64,000 nt of DNA from Candidatus Sulfopaludibacter sp. SbA3 (lineage in GTDB: Bacteria > Acidobacteriota > Terriglobia > Bryobacterales > Bryobacteraceae), in NCBI GenBank assembly GCA_945890485.1, contig CAMDCN010000001.1, positions 434,001 through 498,000 on the forward strand, read 5' to 3'. Position numbers and translations under genes: made by a program. The notes under the pieces were generated by a model, which did not search any database, was not told the origin of the DNA, and worked only from the letters and a program-made list of their open reading frames with translations. Shown here one piece after another: positions 51,451 through 60,364 of this stretch (the stretch's first letter is position 1; each line of letters opens with the position of its first letter).

Positions 51451-52830
51451 TTACTGCTCCCAACCGCCGCCGAGTGCGTTATAAACCTGCACGACAGCCA
51501 AGCGCTCCTGCAACTGCGCCTGCGCCAGCTCGAGTTCGGCATCGAAGAGGTCCGTCTCACTGCGGAGGACTTCGAGATAGCTGGTCGCACCACCCTTGTA
51601 GCGGATGGACGACATCTCCGAAGCCTGCCCGGCGGCGCGCCGTAAGGACTCCTGCCGCTCCCTGTACTCACGGTTCCGGGTTACGGAGACGAGAGCATCA
51701 GAAACCTCGCGGAAGCCTTGTTGGACGGCCTGGCGGTACTCGAGCACCATCTCCTCCTTCTGCGCCTCTGACAACCGGACGTTCGCCCGGTTCCGGCCAA
51801 AGTCAAAGATGGGCTGGGTAAGGGCCGCGCCAACGTTGTAGACCTTGGAATCGAAGAGGCCCGTGATGGAGTAGGCTTGAAAGCCCGCGACACCGGTGAG
51901 CGAGATTTGCGGAAAGAGGGCGGCTTTGGCAACGCCGATTCGCGCATTGGCGGCGATGAGCTGCCACTCCGCTTGGCGGATGTCCGGGCGGCGTTCGAGC
52001 AGAGTTGACGGCAGGCCAGCGGGAATGGCGGGCGGGAGCATCTGCTCCGTCAGGCGTTTGCCGCGGGCGACGTCGCCGGGGTTGCGGCCGAGCAACGTGC
52101 TGATGAGATTCTCCTGCAGGGCGAGCCGCTTTTCGATGTCGGGGATTTTGCGGGCGGCCTGCTCCAGGAGCACTTCCGCCTGATGCACATCCAAGCGAGA
52201 AATCGCGCCACCTTCCTCGAGGGTCCGGTTCAATTGCAACGACTCCTTGCGCGCGGCCAAGGTTCGCTGCGAAATCTCCAGTTCCAGATCCAACTCGCGC
52301 AACTGGAAGTATGCGGTGGCTACATTGGCGACCAAGGTGCCAATGACCGCCTTCCGGTTCCACTCGTTCGCCATCATCGTCGCGCGGGCAGCTTCCGTGG
52401 CCTTGCGATAGCGGCCCCAGAAATCGAGCTGCCAGACGGAGGACAGGCCCAACTGACTCATGTTCGCTTCAAAGGCGGGAAAAACGGGGTTGCTGGGATT
52501 GCGCTGGCGGGCGACGCTGCCGGTGCCATTGATGACGGGGAACTGATCGGCGCGGGTGATGCCAACCTGCGCCTGGGCCTGGACGATGCGGGAGGCCGCG
52601 AGGCGGACGTCAAGATTCTCCGCGAGCGCCGTGCGGATGAGCTGCTGCAGCTCTTCATCCTGGAAGACCGTCCACCACTTGGAATCACCGAGGGACTCGG
52701 TGGCGGTGGTTGATTCCGCCGCCCCCCGGAAGGCCGGGGGCGCAGCGATGGCGGGGCGCTGATACTTCGGCCCCATGGTGCAGCCGCTAAGGGCTAGCAG
52801 GGCGCCGAATACGGGAAGTGCGCGTTTCAT
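51451..52830 (-). CDS. RND efflux outer-membrane lipoprotein (NodT/OprM family)
   Basis: 459 residues from ATG 52830; AAGGAG is placed well upstream. Signal peptide with lipobox LALSGC (Cys about 18), so it is lipid-anchored. Two OEP repeats follow (about 60-250 and 265-455), with the TolC-type long helices LARAQ/VQAQ-rich and the NodT segment RPDIRQAEWQLIAANARIG. It forms the outer-membrane duct of the pump encoded just upstream; the start overlaps the RND stop by 4 nt (ATGA). The frame is open further 5' to 53034, but that part is RND antisense-frame sequence. Confidence 0.93.
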   Translation of the reverse strand: MKRALPVFGALLALSGCTMGPKYQRPAIAAPPAFRGAAESTTATESLGDSKWWTVFQDEELQQLIRTALAENLDVRLAASRIVQAQAQVGITRADQFPVINGTGSVARQRNPSNPVFPAFEANMSQLGLSSVWQLDFWGRYRKATEAARATMMANEWNRKAVIGTLVANVATAYFQLRELDLELEISQRTLAARKESLQLNRTLEEGGAISRLDVHQAEVLLEQAARKIPDIEKRLALQENLISTLLGRNPGDVARGKRLTEQMLPPAIPAGLPSTLLERRPDIRQAEWQLIAANARIGVAKAALFPQISLTGVAGFQAYSITGLFDSKVYNVGAALTQPIFDFGRNRANVRLSEAQKEEMVLEYRQAVQQGFREVSDALVSVTRNREYRERQESLRRAAGQASEMSSIRYKGGATSYLEVLRSETDLFDAELELAQAQLQERLAVVQVYNALGGGWEQ

Positions 52831-55800
52831 ACCAACTCTCCTTCGGACTGGGCCGGCAAAGCCGGGGCCCGCTTGGGGGAGAAACGCGCGGTGACGCGTT
52901 CCACGATGACGAACAAGACGGGGATGAGGAAGATACCAATGAGCGTGGCCGCCAACATGCCGCCGATGACAACGGTGCCCAGAATTCGCCGCGAGACGGC
53001 GCCAGAGCCGGTGGCGGTCCAGAGCGGTAGACAACCCAGGATGAAGGCGAAGGCGGTCATCAGGATTGGCCGTAATCGGAGCCTGGCGGCGGCGAGGGCG
53101 GCATCGACAATGGACTTCCCTCCTTCGTATTCCGCCTTGGCGAATTCGACGATCAGAATGGCGTTTTTCGCCGACATGCCGATCAACATCACAAGTCCGA
53201 TTTGCGCGTAGACGTTGTTCTCGAAGCCGCGCGCCCAGAGAGCGACGTAGGCGCCGAGCACCGCTACCGGGGTCACCAGCAGCACGCTGAACGGCAGCGA
53301 CCAGCTTTCGTATTGGGCGGCCAGGATCAGGAAGACAAACAGGATCGACATTCCATAGATGGCCGAAGGAGGGAGTCCTTCCGCGGCCTGCTTCTCCTGG
53401 TAGGACATGCCGGTGTAGTCGAAGGCCATGCCTGCGGGCATCGTTTGCGCGAATACCTCTTCGAGCGCGGCCATGGCTTGGCCGGAGCTGTAGCCGGGCG
53501 CCGCGGCGCCGAAGATCTGAGTGGCCCGGTATTCGTTGTAGCGGTAGTTGAACTCCGAACCGGTGCGGCGCTCCATGCTGGTGAGGGCGCTGAGCGGCAC
53601 CATGGTCTTGGCCGAATTCTGGACGAAGAAGCTGCCGATGTCTTCCGCCTTCGTACGGTACTCGCCTTCAGCCGCTACGTAGACCTGCCACTGCCGGCCG
53701 AAGCGGTTGAAGTAGTTCACCAGGTAGCCGCCCATGTAGGTTTGCAGGGTGTTGTAGATGTCGCCGATTGGCACGCCTTGGCGGGCGGCCTGCTCGCGAT
53801 CCACGTTGACGTAGAGCTGAGGCACATTCGGCAGGAAGGCCGAGTTGACGCCCACTAACTCCGGCCGTTTGCTGGCGGCCGCGGTGAACGCGAAGACGTT
53901 CTTGGCGAACTCAGACTCGTCGCCGCCGGTGCGGTCTTCGAGCACGAACGTGAAGCCTCCCGAGCTGCCGACGCCGGGAATGGCGGGCGGGGCGATGGGG
54001 AAAGCAAAGGCATCAGGAACCTGAGAGACAGCTCCGCCGACGTTGCCCTGAATGGCCGCGAGCTGCTCGTTCACGGAGGTTCGTTCGCTCCAGTCCTTGA
54101 GAGTGACCCAGAAGATGCCGCTGTAGGTGTTCTGCACGCCAGTCAGCAGGTCGAAGCCGACGACGGAGAAGACGCTGGCGACGCCGGGGATCTTCATGAC
54201 GCGCTGTTCAATTTTGCGCGCGGCTTCGTCGGTCCGCTCGATGGAGGCGGCGTCCGGGAGGCGCATGGCGATCAGGACGTAGCCTTGGTCCTCTTCGGGG
54301 AGGAAGGAGGAAGGCAGCTTGCTGCCCATGGCCACGCCGGCCACCGTGACAACTCCGAGGAAGAGAACGCTTAGCGCGGACTTGCGGATCATGGCGCCGC
54401 TCATGCTGATGTAGCGATCCGTGCCGATGCCGAACATCCGGTTGAACCAGGCGAAGAAGCGCGCCAGCGGTCCGCGAGAAGGCTTTTTCGGCTTCAGCAA
54501 CAGCGCGCAAAGGGCCGGGCTGAGCGAGAGGGCGTTGAACGCGGAGATCATGACCGAGATCGCGATGGTGACCGCGAACTGTTGATAGAGCCTTCCGGTG
54601 ATGCCGGGGATGAAGGCCGTCGGAATGAAGACCGCAGCCAGGATGAGGGCGATGGCGATGACGGGTCCGGAGACCTCTTCCATCGCTTTCAAGGAAGCTT
54701 CTCGCGGCGAGAGGCCCTTCTCGATGTGGTGTTCGACTGCTTCCACGACGACGATGGCGTCGTCTACGACAAGCCCGATGGCCAGGACGAGTCCGAACAG
54801 CGAGAGCGTGTTGACGGAGAAGCCGAGCATGGGGAAGATCATGAACGTGCCGATCAGGGAGACGGGCACGGCCAGAAGAGGAATGAGCGTGGCGCGCCAG
54901 CCCTGGAGGAACAGGTACACGACGAGCACGACGAGCGCGAGGGCTTCGAGAAGGGTGATGGAGATTTCTTTCATGCCTTCGGTGACGACCTTGGTCGTAT
55001 CGAGGGTCATGTCGAGGGCGAGGCCTTTGGGGAATCGCTTCTTCAACTCGTCGAGCTTGAGGGAGACGTTCTTCGCCGTGTCCACCGCGTTCGAGCCGGG
55101 CAACTGGTAGATCGCCATGCCGGAGGTCGCTTGGCCGTTGAAACGGCTGATCATGTCGTAGTTCTGAGCGCCGAGTTCGATGCGGGCTACGTCCTGCAGG
55201 CGCAGCGTGGAGCCGTCCGGATTCGAGCGGAGAATTATGCCTCCGAACTGCTCCGGGGTGGAGAAACGGCCTTGCGCCATAACCGTGAAGGTGAACTCCT
55301 GACCCTTCGGCGCGGGCCGTCCGCCCAACTTGCCGGCTGGGTTTACGCGGTTCTGCGATTGCACGGCGGAGATGATATCCGGGACGGTGACGCCAAGCTT
55401 GGCCAACTGGTCCGGCTTGATCCAGATGCGCATGGCGTATTGGCCGCCGCCGAAGGTCTGCACGCGAGCGACGCCCTTCACGCGGGTGAGTTCGTCGACC
55501 ATGTTGATGTAGGCGTAATTCGAGAGGAATACGTCGTCGCGGGAGCTATCTGGCGAGTACAGGCTGATAAACATCAGCGGGGAGTTCAACGATTTCTGTA
55601 CCGTTAAGCCCGAGGTATTGACTTCGGCCGGTAGCTGGGAGGCGGCCTGCGAGGTACGCAGTTGTGTCAGCACCTGGTCGACGTTGGGGTCTGTCTTGAT
55701 ATCGAAGGTGACGGTGATGGTGGCCACGCCGTTGTTGGACGAGGTGGAGCTCATGTAGGCCATGTTGTCCACACCGCTGATCTGTTGTTCGAGCGGGGTG

Positions 55801-55985
55801 GTGACGGACTGCTCCAGCGTTTTGGCGTCGGCTCCGGGGTAGATGGCGGTGACCTGGATTTCCGGCGGAACGATGTCGGGGAACTGGGCGGTGGGCAGGC
55901 TTAGCAGCGAGACGACGCCCACAATCACCATGAGAATAGAGATCACCATCGCCACGATGGGGCGATTGATAAAAAATTTAGACAC
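52827..55985 (-). CDS. RND multidrug efflux permease, HAE1 family (AcrB type)
   Basis: 1052-residue inner-membrane proton antiporter. Twelve membrane helices and two large periplasmic loops. N-terminus SKFFINRPIVAMVISILMVI is standard; the proton-relay acidic pair is LAIGLVVDDAIVVVEAVEH, and KNAILIVEFAKAEYEGG is in the TM10-region. LNSPLMFISLYSP is in the porter domain. Family knowledge: three copies with the MFP and OMF export hydrophobic drugs, solvents or lipids; substrates unknown. Start GTG 55985 with AGGAG 9 nt upstream, 6 nt after the MFP stop. Clearly HAE1, not the heavy-metal HME type. Confidence 0.95.
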   Translation of the reverse strand: MSKFFINRPIVAMVISILMVIVGVVSLLSLPTAQFPDIVPPEIQVTAIYPGADAKTLEQSVTTPLEQQISGVDNMAYMSSTSSNNGVATITVTFDIKTDPNVDQVLTQLRTSQAASQLPAEVNTSGLTVQKSLNSPLMFISLYSPDSSRDDVFLSNYAYINMVDELTRVKGVARVQTFGGGQYAMRIWIKPDQLAKLGVTVPDIISAVQSQNRVNPAGKLGGRPAPKGQEFTFTVMAQGRFSTPEQFGGIILRSNPDGSTLRLQDVARIELGAQNYDMISRFNGQATSGMAIYQLPGSNAVDTAKNVSLKLDELKKRFPKGLALDMTLDTTKVVTEGMKEISITLLEALALVVLVVYLFLQGWRATLIPLLAVPVSLIGTFMIFPMLGFSVNTLSLFGLVLAIGLVVDDAIVVVEAVEHHIEKGLSPREASLKAMEEVSGPVIAIALILAAVFIPTAFIPGITGRLYQQFAVTIAISVMISAFNALSLSPALCALLLKPKKPSRGPLARFFAWFNRMFGIGTDRYISMSGAMIRKSALSVLFLGVVTVAGVAMGSKLPSSFLPEEDQGYVLIAMRLPDAASIERTDEAARKIEQRVMKIPGVASVFSVVGFDLLTGVQNTYSGIFWVTLKDWSERTSVNEQLAAIQGNVGGAVSQVPDAFAFPIAPPAIPGVGSSGGFTFVLEDRTGGDESEFAKNVFAFTAAASKRPELVGVNSAFLPNVPQLYVNVDREQAARQGVPIGDIYNTLQTYMGGYLVNYFNRFGRQWQVYVAAEGEYRTKAEDIGSFFVQNSAKTMVPLSALTSMERRTGSEFNYRYNEYRATQIFGAAAPGYSSGQAMAALEEVFAQTMPAGMAFDYTGMSYQEKQAAEGLPPSAIYGMSILFVFLILAAQYESWSLPFSVLLVTPVAVLGAYVALWARGFENNVYAQIGLVMLIGMSAKNAILIVEFAKAEYEGGKSIVDAALAAARLRLRPILMTAFAFILGCLPLWTATGSGAVSRRILGTVVIGGMLAATLIGIFLIPVLFVIVERVTARFSPKRAPALPAQSEGELV

Positions 55986-55991
55986 GGGTTA

Positions 55992-57272
55992 TTACTCCTG
56001 CGCCTTCACGGTGGTGGGAGCCACGGTGCTGCCATCCATGGCTTTGGCCAGCCCTTCCACGACCACGCGTTCGCCGGCTTTCAGGCCGGAGGTGACGACG
56101 TAGCGGGACTGCATGGCCGGTCCTAGAGTTACGGTGCGCAACTGCACCTTGTTATCGGCGGCGACGACAGCAACTTGATACTTGCCTTGCAGTTCGGTCA
56201 CTGCTCGCTGGGGGATCAGAAGCGCGGCGGATTTTTCAGAGGTCAACGCGCGGATCCGGCCAAACTGGCCCGGGCGCAGTACGTTGCCCGGATTTGGGAA
56301 GGCGGCAGCGATGCGGATGGTTCCGGTCTGCGGGTCGACTTGGCGGTCGGCGAAGAGGATGCGGCCTTTGTGGGCATAGGTCTGGCCGTTCGTCAAAATC
56401 AGTTCGAGAGCTTGGGCCTTGGGGTTGTTGAGTAGATTGCCCACTTCGCCTGAATTCTTCATGCCGGCTAAGTTGAGATACTCCTTCTCGCTGATGGGGA
56501 AATAGACACGCACGGGGTCAACTTGGGAGACGGTGGTGAGCACGGTGTCGGTTTTGACGAGGTTGCCGATTTGCGTCTGGGCGATTCCGGCGACCCCATC
56601 GACGAGCGATCGGACCTGGGTGAATTGCAGGTTGAGTTCGGCTTGCGCCAAGTTGGCCTTGGCCGCGCCCACGGCCGCCAAAGCCGTCTTGACACCGGCG
56701 CGGCTGGTTGCCACGTTGGCCTGGCTCGCCTTCACGGCGGCTTCGGCCGCGGCGAGGGCTTGAATTTCGGTTTCAATTTGGCCCTGCGCAATGGCGCGGG
56801 CTTTGGCGAGCGGGGTATCCCGCTTGACGTCCAGCTGCGCTTTGCCCAACTGGGCGGTGGTCTGCGCCACTTGGCTTTCGGCCTGCACTACCTGGCTTTC
56901 GGCTTGGGCGACCTGACTTTCCGCTTGGGCCACCTGGGCCTTGGCTTGGTCGACGATGGCCTGCAGAGGGCGGGGATCGATACCGAACAGCACTTGCCCC
57001 TTGCGGACGAAAGAGCCTTCCTGATAGTTCTGCTGCACGACGTAGCCAGTGACTTGCGGCTGAATTTGTGCGTTTACACTGCCATCGAGCGTGGCGACCC
57101 ATTCACTGTGGATCTGCACGTTTTCTTCGGCTACGGGCGTTACATCGACGGCGGCGGGCGGAAAGGCGGCGGGACCAGCCGTCGCTTGTTTCACCCCGCA
57201 GCTTCCCAAAATCAAGACGCACAGCGTCAGGACTACTCCAAGGGAAACCCTTGTTCTTGCGATTCGAGACAT
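55992..57272 (-). CDS. RND periplasmic adaptor (membrane fusion) lipoprotein
   Basis: 426 residues. Signal peptide with lipobox LILGSC (Cys about 25). Barrel-sandwich/lipoyl halves (GYVVQQNYQEGSFVRKGQVL and VDGVAGIAQTQIGNLVKT) enclose a long coiled-coil hairpin (about 105-210), then a beta-barrel and membrane-proximal domain. The hairpin's first helix has four 7-residue repeats of type VAQAESQ. AcrA-type adaptors bridge the RND pump and the outer-membrane factor. AAAGG lies upstream of ATG 57272, 15 nt after the tetR stop. Confidence 0.93.
   Translation of the reverse strand: MSRIARTRVSLGVVLTLCVLILGSCGVKQATAGPAAFPPAAVDVTPVAEENVQIHSEWVATLDGSVNAQIQPQVTGYVVQQNYQEGSFVRKGQVLFGIDPRPLQAIVDQAKAQVAQAESQVAQAESQVVQAESQVAQTTAQLGKAQLDVKRDTPLAKARAIAQGQIETEIQALAAAEAAVKASQANVATSRAGVKTALAAVGAAKANLAQAELNLQFTQVRSLVDGVAGIAQTQIGNLVKTDTVLTTVSQVDPVRVYFPISEKEYLNLAGMKNSGEVGNLLNNPKAQALELILTNGQTYAHKGRILFADRQVDPQTGTIRIAAAFPNPGNVLRPGQFGRIRALTSEKSAALLIPQRAVTELQGKYQVAVVAADNKVQLRTVTLGPAMQSRYVVTSGLKAGERVVVEGLAKAMDGSTVAPTTVKAQE
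56850..56933 (-). repeat. Four tandem 21-nt heptad repeats in the adaptor coiled coil
   Basis: Heptads VAQAESQ, VAQAESQ, VVQAESQ, VAQTTAQ are encoded by 84 consecutive bases. Third-position differences exist, but the similarity is high, so recent in-frame duplication by slippage is plausible. Length of the coiled-coil hairpin would change with copy number. Confidence 0.75.
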
Positions 57273-57287
57273 ATGAGGCCAAAACCT

Positions 57288-57854
57288 TTATTTCGGACTA
57301 TTCTTCTTAGGGGTGGCGGGATTCGCACCCGCCAGGTTGAGTAGGTACGCCACAATCTCGTTGTAAGTGGCGGGTCGTGACATACCCCACATGGCAGCCC
57401 AGAGTAAACCCTCTACGGCATACCGGATTACGGACGCGACCACGGGGTCGAGCCCATCGTTTTCGATTTTCTCCTGGCACTGTTCGCCATAGCGCTGGAA
57501 CTGTTCCCGCATGCCGGGATAGTTCCGGGATTCGGCGGTCATCAATGCACAGACTTGGGTGCATTCGTCAGCGAAAGCCAGATTGGTGCGTAAGAACGCC
57601 CGGGTGAATGAGCCAGGAACAGCAGGGTCCTGTTTTCGGTAGGACTCTACTTCGTCCTCGTGTTCGGCGATCATGCGTTGCCCGAGACCGGCGATCAGCG
57701 CCTGCTTGTTGCCGTAGTGGTGGAGCAGTCCGCCTTTGCTCACCGAAGCGCCGGCGGCGACTTCTTCGAGCGTGAGGGCTTGGATGCCCTTGGCGGCGAT
57801 CAGGCTTTCGGCGGCACTAAGAATCGCGTTCTTTGTGCGTTCTGGATCTCGCAT
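57288..57854 (-). CDS. TetR/AcrR-family repressor of the efflux operon
   Basis: 188 residues from ATG 57854. N-terminal HTH (ILSAAESLIAAKGIQALTLE, VAAGASVSKGGLLHHYGNKQ) is at about 8-52; the C-terminal ligand domain is helical (about 60-185) with a hydrophobic pocket pattern (CALMTAESRNYPGMREQFQR). The frame is open to 57950, but that start lies in the terminator hairpin of the neighbouring gene; GTG 57863 is another possible start. It is first in a four-gene operon with the adaptor, RND pump and outer-membrane factor, and the -35/-10 spacer contains a palindrome, so it very likely represses its own operon and is released by a pump substrate. Confidence 0.92.
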   Translation of the reverse strand: MRDPERTKNAILSAAESLIAAKGIQALTLEEVAAGASVSKGGLLHHYGNKQALIAGLGQRMIAEHEDEVESYRKQDPAVPGSFTRAFLRTNLAFADECTQVCALMTAESRNYPGMREQFQRYGEQCQEKIENDGLDPVVASVIRYAVEGLLWAAMWGMSRPATYNEIVAYLLNLAGANPATPKKNSPK

Positions 57855-57868
57855 GAGGGCCACGATCA

Positions 57869-57898
57869 AAGATACCGTCCAGACGGTCGGTTCGTCAA
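57869..57898 (-). promoter_or_regulatory. Promoter of the tetR-efflux operon with operator palindrome
   Basis: On the minus strand TTGACG (57898-57893) and TATCTT (57874-57869) are spaced 18 bp. The palindrome ACCGTC-CA-GACGGT (57874-57887, 6-bp arms) fills the spacer and touches the -10. Bound TetR would block RNA polymerase. Transcription should begin around 57861-57863, giving little or no leader for the first start codon. Confidence 0.7.
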
Positions 57899-57939
57899 GG
57901 ACTTTCTTGAGGGCGAGGCGAAAGTCTCCCGGAAACGAA

Positions 57940-57971
57940 AAAACGGGCACAGCGATGGCCGTGCCCGTTTT
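57940..57971 (-). terminator. Intrinsic terminator of gene 57992-59308
   Basis: Perfect 11-bp stem (57940-57950 with 57961-57971), 10-nt loop, then six T residues reading into the minus strand (TTTTTTCG). It sits 20 nt past the stop of the Solibacter-domain gene and insulates it from the tetR operon. Confidence 0.85.
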
Positions 57972-57991
57972 GCATTGACTTCAACTTCCCA

Positions 57992-59308
57992 TTACCTGAC
58001 AGTCACGAAGCCCGGATTGCTGCGTTCACCGCCGGCCGTCACGAGCAGCGAGTACGTCCCAGGAGGTAGGACGGGAACTTTGAAGTTGACTTGCATGAGT
58101 CCGACCAAGTTGGGAGTAAGTCCGGCGAACGCGATCTCCACCGGAACGCCGTTCAGGGTAGCGGCGACGGGGATGCGAGGCCGGGAGACGGGGTCGGCGC
58201 CAGCCGGGCTGCCGGTTGAGACCGGATGGTCAAGAGCGCCCGCGCCGGTGAGGTACGCGACGGTATAGGAACCGACCTCGGCGGGATTGTCGGCAGTGTT
58301 TAGCGAGTAGTCGGCGTTCTGGACCATGGCGCGGCGATCGCCGAACGTGAACAGGCCAGGAGCGGCGGGTACGACGTTGACGGTGACGGGAGGAGAGGCA
58401 ACGCCGTTGGTGGTGACCACGACGGGAACGTTGGCGCCGACGGTGGCCTCATACGGGACCTGGGCGTTGATTTGGCTGGCAGAGACATAGACGACCGGCG
58501 CGGCGTGCCCGCCGATGGTGACGGAGGTCCCGGCGAGCTCCAGGGGTAACGGGAGGGAGGTAACTCCGGCGGTGGTGGTGGCGAAGTCGGTACCGAATAT
58601 CGTGAACAGCGAACCGGGAGCCACTCTGGGCGCGAAGCCGGCGGCATTGGCGACGCCGCCCATATGAATCTGCGGCGGAGCCTTCACTTCGAGAGTGATC
58701 TGGCCGACGAAGTCGAGCACACGATCGGAGCGGACCTCGAAGGGGCTGACGCGGTCGAGGCGGTAGAGCGAGGGGTCAGAAAAGTGGAACGCGGTGAGCG
58801 TGACTTCGTTCGGCCCGGATTTGTATACAAGGGCGCCGGGGGATTTGCCGGGGTATCCAGCGAGGTCTTCGATCTGGCCGGGGTTGGCGGAGAAGGGCGG
58901 GAAGAACTGGGTGGAGTTGACGTTCAAGGGAACGAGAGCGGAGATCTGGGCGGAGCGGGCTCGATCGAAGAAGAGTTGGAGGGTGTAGTTGGTCCAGGTG
59001 TAGCTGTTGGAGCGCTCGGCAAGGATGGTGAAGGTATGGGTGCCGGCGGAGAGAGTGATATCGATTTCGTTGTCGGCGGTTTTGGGACCGTTCAGGATGG
59101 CGGCGGCGGGATCGTCGCCGGGGACAAGAAAGATAGCGGGGTGGCCACCGTGTTGGGTGGTGCGGAAGCGATGGGCGCCGACGCCTTGGATCTTGCCGGC
59201 TTCATCGGTGGAAACGATGTGCATCGCAGTGAGCTTCACGGCGGCAAGGGCGGGAGACGTGGAAAAGGCCGCGAGGGCGAGAGCAACGGAAACGAGACAG
59301 TGGCGCAT
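57992..59308 (-). CDS. Secreted protein with Solibacter-type C-terminal domain (TIGR03437)
   Basis: 438 residues. Signal peptide MRHCLVSVALALAAFSTSPALA. Residues 25-215 are a beta-sandwich domain of unknown type (HTFTILAERSNSYTWTNYTL). Residues 222-438 match the TIGR03437-type domain with VAPGSLFTIFGTDF, VVYVSASQINAQVPYE, VAYLTGAGALDHPV and NFKVPVLPPGTYSLLVTAGG. Such domains, abundant in Solibacter, are found at the C-termini of large exported proteins; function unknown. CGGAG lies upstream of the ATG. A strong terminator follows. Confidence 0.88.
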   Translation of the reverse strand: MRHCLVSVALALAAFSTSPALAAVKLTAMHIVSTDEAGKIQGVGAHRFRTTQHGGHPAIFLVPGDDPAAAILNGPKTADNEIDITLSAGTHTFTILAERSNSYTWTNYTLQLFFDRARSAQISALVPLNVNSTQFFPPFSANPGQIEDLAGYPGKSPGALVYKSGPNEVTLTAFHFSDPSLYRLDRVSPFEVRSDRVLDFVGQITLEVKAPPQIHMGGVANAAGFAPRVAPGSLFTIFGTDFATTTAGVTSLPLPLELAGTSVTIGGHAAPVVYVSASQINAQVPYEATVGANVPVVVTTNGVASPPVTVNVVPAAPGLFTFGDRRAMVQNADYSLNTADNPAEVGSYTVAYLTGAGALDHPVSTGSPAGADPVSRPRIPVAATLNGVPVEIAFAGLTPNLVGLMQVNFKVPVLPPGTYSLLVTAGGERSNPGFVTVR

Positions 59309-59419
59309 AAGAGAGACTCCGAAACAAGATGTGCGTTCGGATCAGAGACGCGCAGAGAGGCATTCGAAAGAGCTCATGCGAAGTCACTGTTCGGGCAGTT
59401 CACCGGCGCCCGACCGCCT

Positions 59420-59428
59420 TGGTATCCT
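59420..59428 (+). promoter_or_regulatory. Extended -10 (TGGTATCCT) before the ROK kinase
   Basis: TGG plus TATCCT ends 9 nt before ATG 59438. The spacer TGAACACGC holds no ribosome-binding site. Confidence 0.4.
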
Positions 59429-59437
59429 TGAACACGC

Positions 59438-60358
59438 ATGACTGAATTCGGAATTGGCGTCGATCTCGGCGGCACAAACCTACGCGCCGCGGCGATCGAC
59501 CGCGCCGGAAACCTCCTCGACAAGCCCATCAATGTCGACACCAACTACCAGGGCGGCCGCGATGCCGTGATCGGCGATATCGTGAACGCCGTCTCCGGCC
59601 TGAAGCAGCAGTTTTCGGGCGCGCGGCTGGCTGGCGTCGGTATTGGGGTACCCGGCTTCATTCGCCTTCGCGAAGGGTTTATCACGAACTCGAACAATCT
59701 CCCTTACCTCGAGAACTTCCCCGTGCGGGATGAGATCGAGAAGCGCCTTGGCACACCCATCATCCTCGAAAACGACGCCAACGCGGCGGCGCTGGGCGAA
59801 ACCTGGAAGGGCGCAGGACAAGATGTCGACAGTCTCGTGCTGCTGACTCTGGGAACGGGCATTGGCGGCGGCATCATCCTCGACAACAAAGTGGTCCACG
59901 GCGGGGTTGGAATGGCGGGTGAGCTTGGCCATCTGACGATCGACCCGAACGGCCCGCCGTGCGGATGCGGCAACAACGGGTGCTTGGAAAAGATCGCCTC
60001 GGCGACCGCCGTCGAGTCGATGGCTTACCTGATGTCGCTGGGGGACAACCTGACGTCCCGTGATGTCTACAATCTGGCAGCCGCGGGCAACGTGAAGGCC
60101 CAACGGATCTTCGAGCAGATGGGTTGGGCGCTGGGGATCGCCATTGGCAATCTGGTGAATACGTTCAACTTCCCGCTCTATCTGTTGTCGGGCGGCATGT
60201 TGCCGGCGTGGGACTTCTTCGCGCCCAAGATGATCGAAGAGGCTTCTCGCCGCTCCTTCTCTTTCCGGAATTCGGAGACGCGCATCGCGCAAGCCAAGCT
60301 CGGCAATCTTGCTGGACTTTACGGCGCCGCTTATCTTCCGCTGCAAAACCTCCCGTAA
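59438..60358 (+). CDS. glk: ROK-family glucokinase
   Basis: 306-residue cytosolic ATP-dependent sugar kinase. N-terminal phosphate motif GVDLGGTNLRAAAID (7-21), catalytic Asp in LENDANAAALGE (about 107-118), ROK consensus LGTGIGGGIILDNKVVHG and zinc site with GELGHLTIDPNG, CGCGNNGCLE (H and three Cys) are all present. Glucose to glucose-6-phosphate is the usual reaction; other hexoses or N-acetyl sugars are possible for ROK members. It lies 6 nt before the xylulokinase gene, forming a sugar-kinase operon that would feed glycolysis and the pentose phosphate pathway. Confidence 0.9.
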   Translation: MTEFGIGVDLGGTNLRAAAIDRAGNLLDKPINVDTNYQGGRDAVIGDIVNAVSGLKQQFSGARLAGVGIGVPGFIRLREGFITNSNNLPYLENFPVRDEIEKRLGTPIILENDANAAALGETWKGAGQDVDSLVLLTLGTGIGGGIILDNKVVHGGVGMAGELGHLTIDPNGPPCGCGNNGCLEKIASATAVESMAYLMSLGDNLTSRDVYNLAAAGNVKAQRIFEQMGWALGIAIGNLVNTFNFPLYLLSGGMLPAWDFFAPKMIEEASRRSFSFRNSETRIAQAKLGNLAGLYGAAYLPLQNLP

Positions 60359-60364
60359 ACCGTT

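Noticed and set aside
52831-53034. 68-codon extension of the outer-membrane factor
   Set aside because: It lies inside the RND gene in another frame and would bury the lipoprotein signal peptide that begins at 52830.
54582-55607. 341-codon plus-strand frame opposite the RND permease
   Set aside because: Antisense to a conserved transporter; Asp/Glu/Gly/His-rich shadow.
57855-57950. 32-codon extension of the TetR gene
   Set aside because: It would start inside the neighbouring terminator hairpin and include the operator and promoter of the gene itself.
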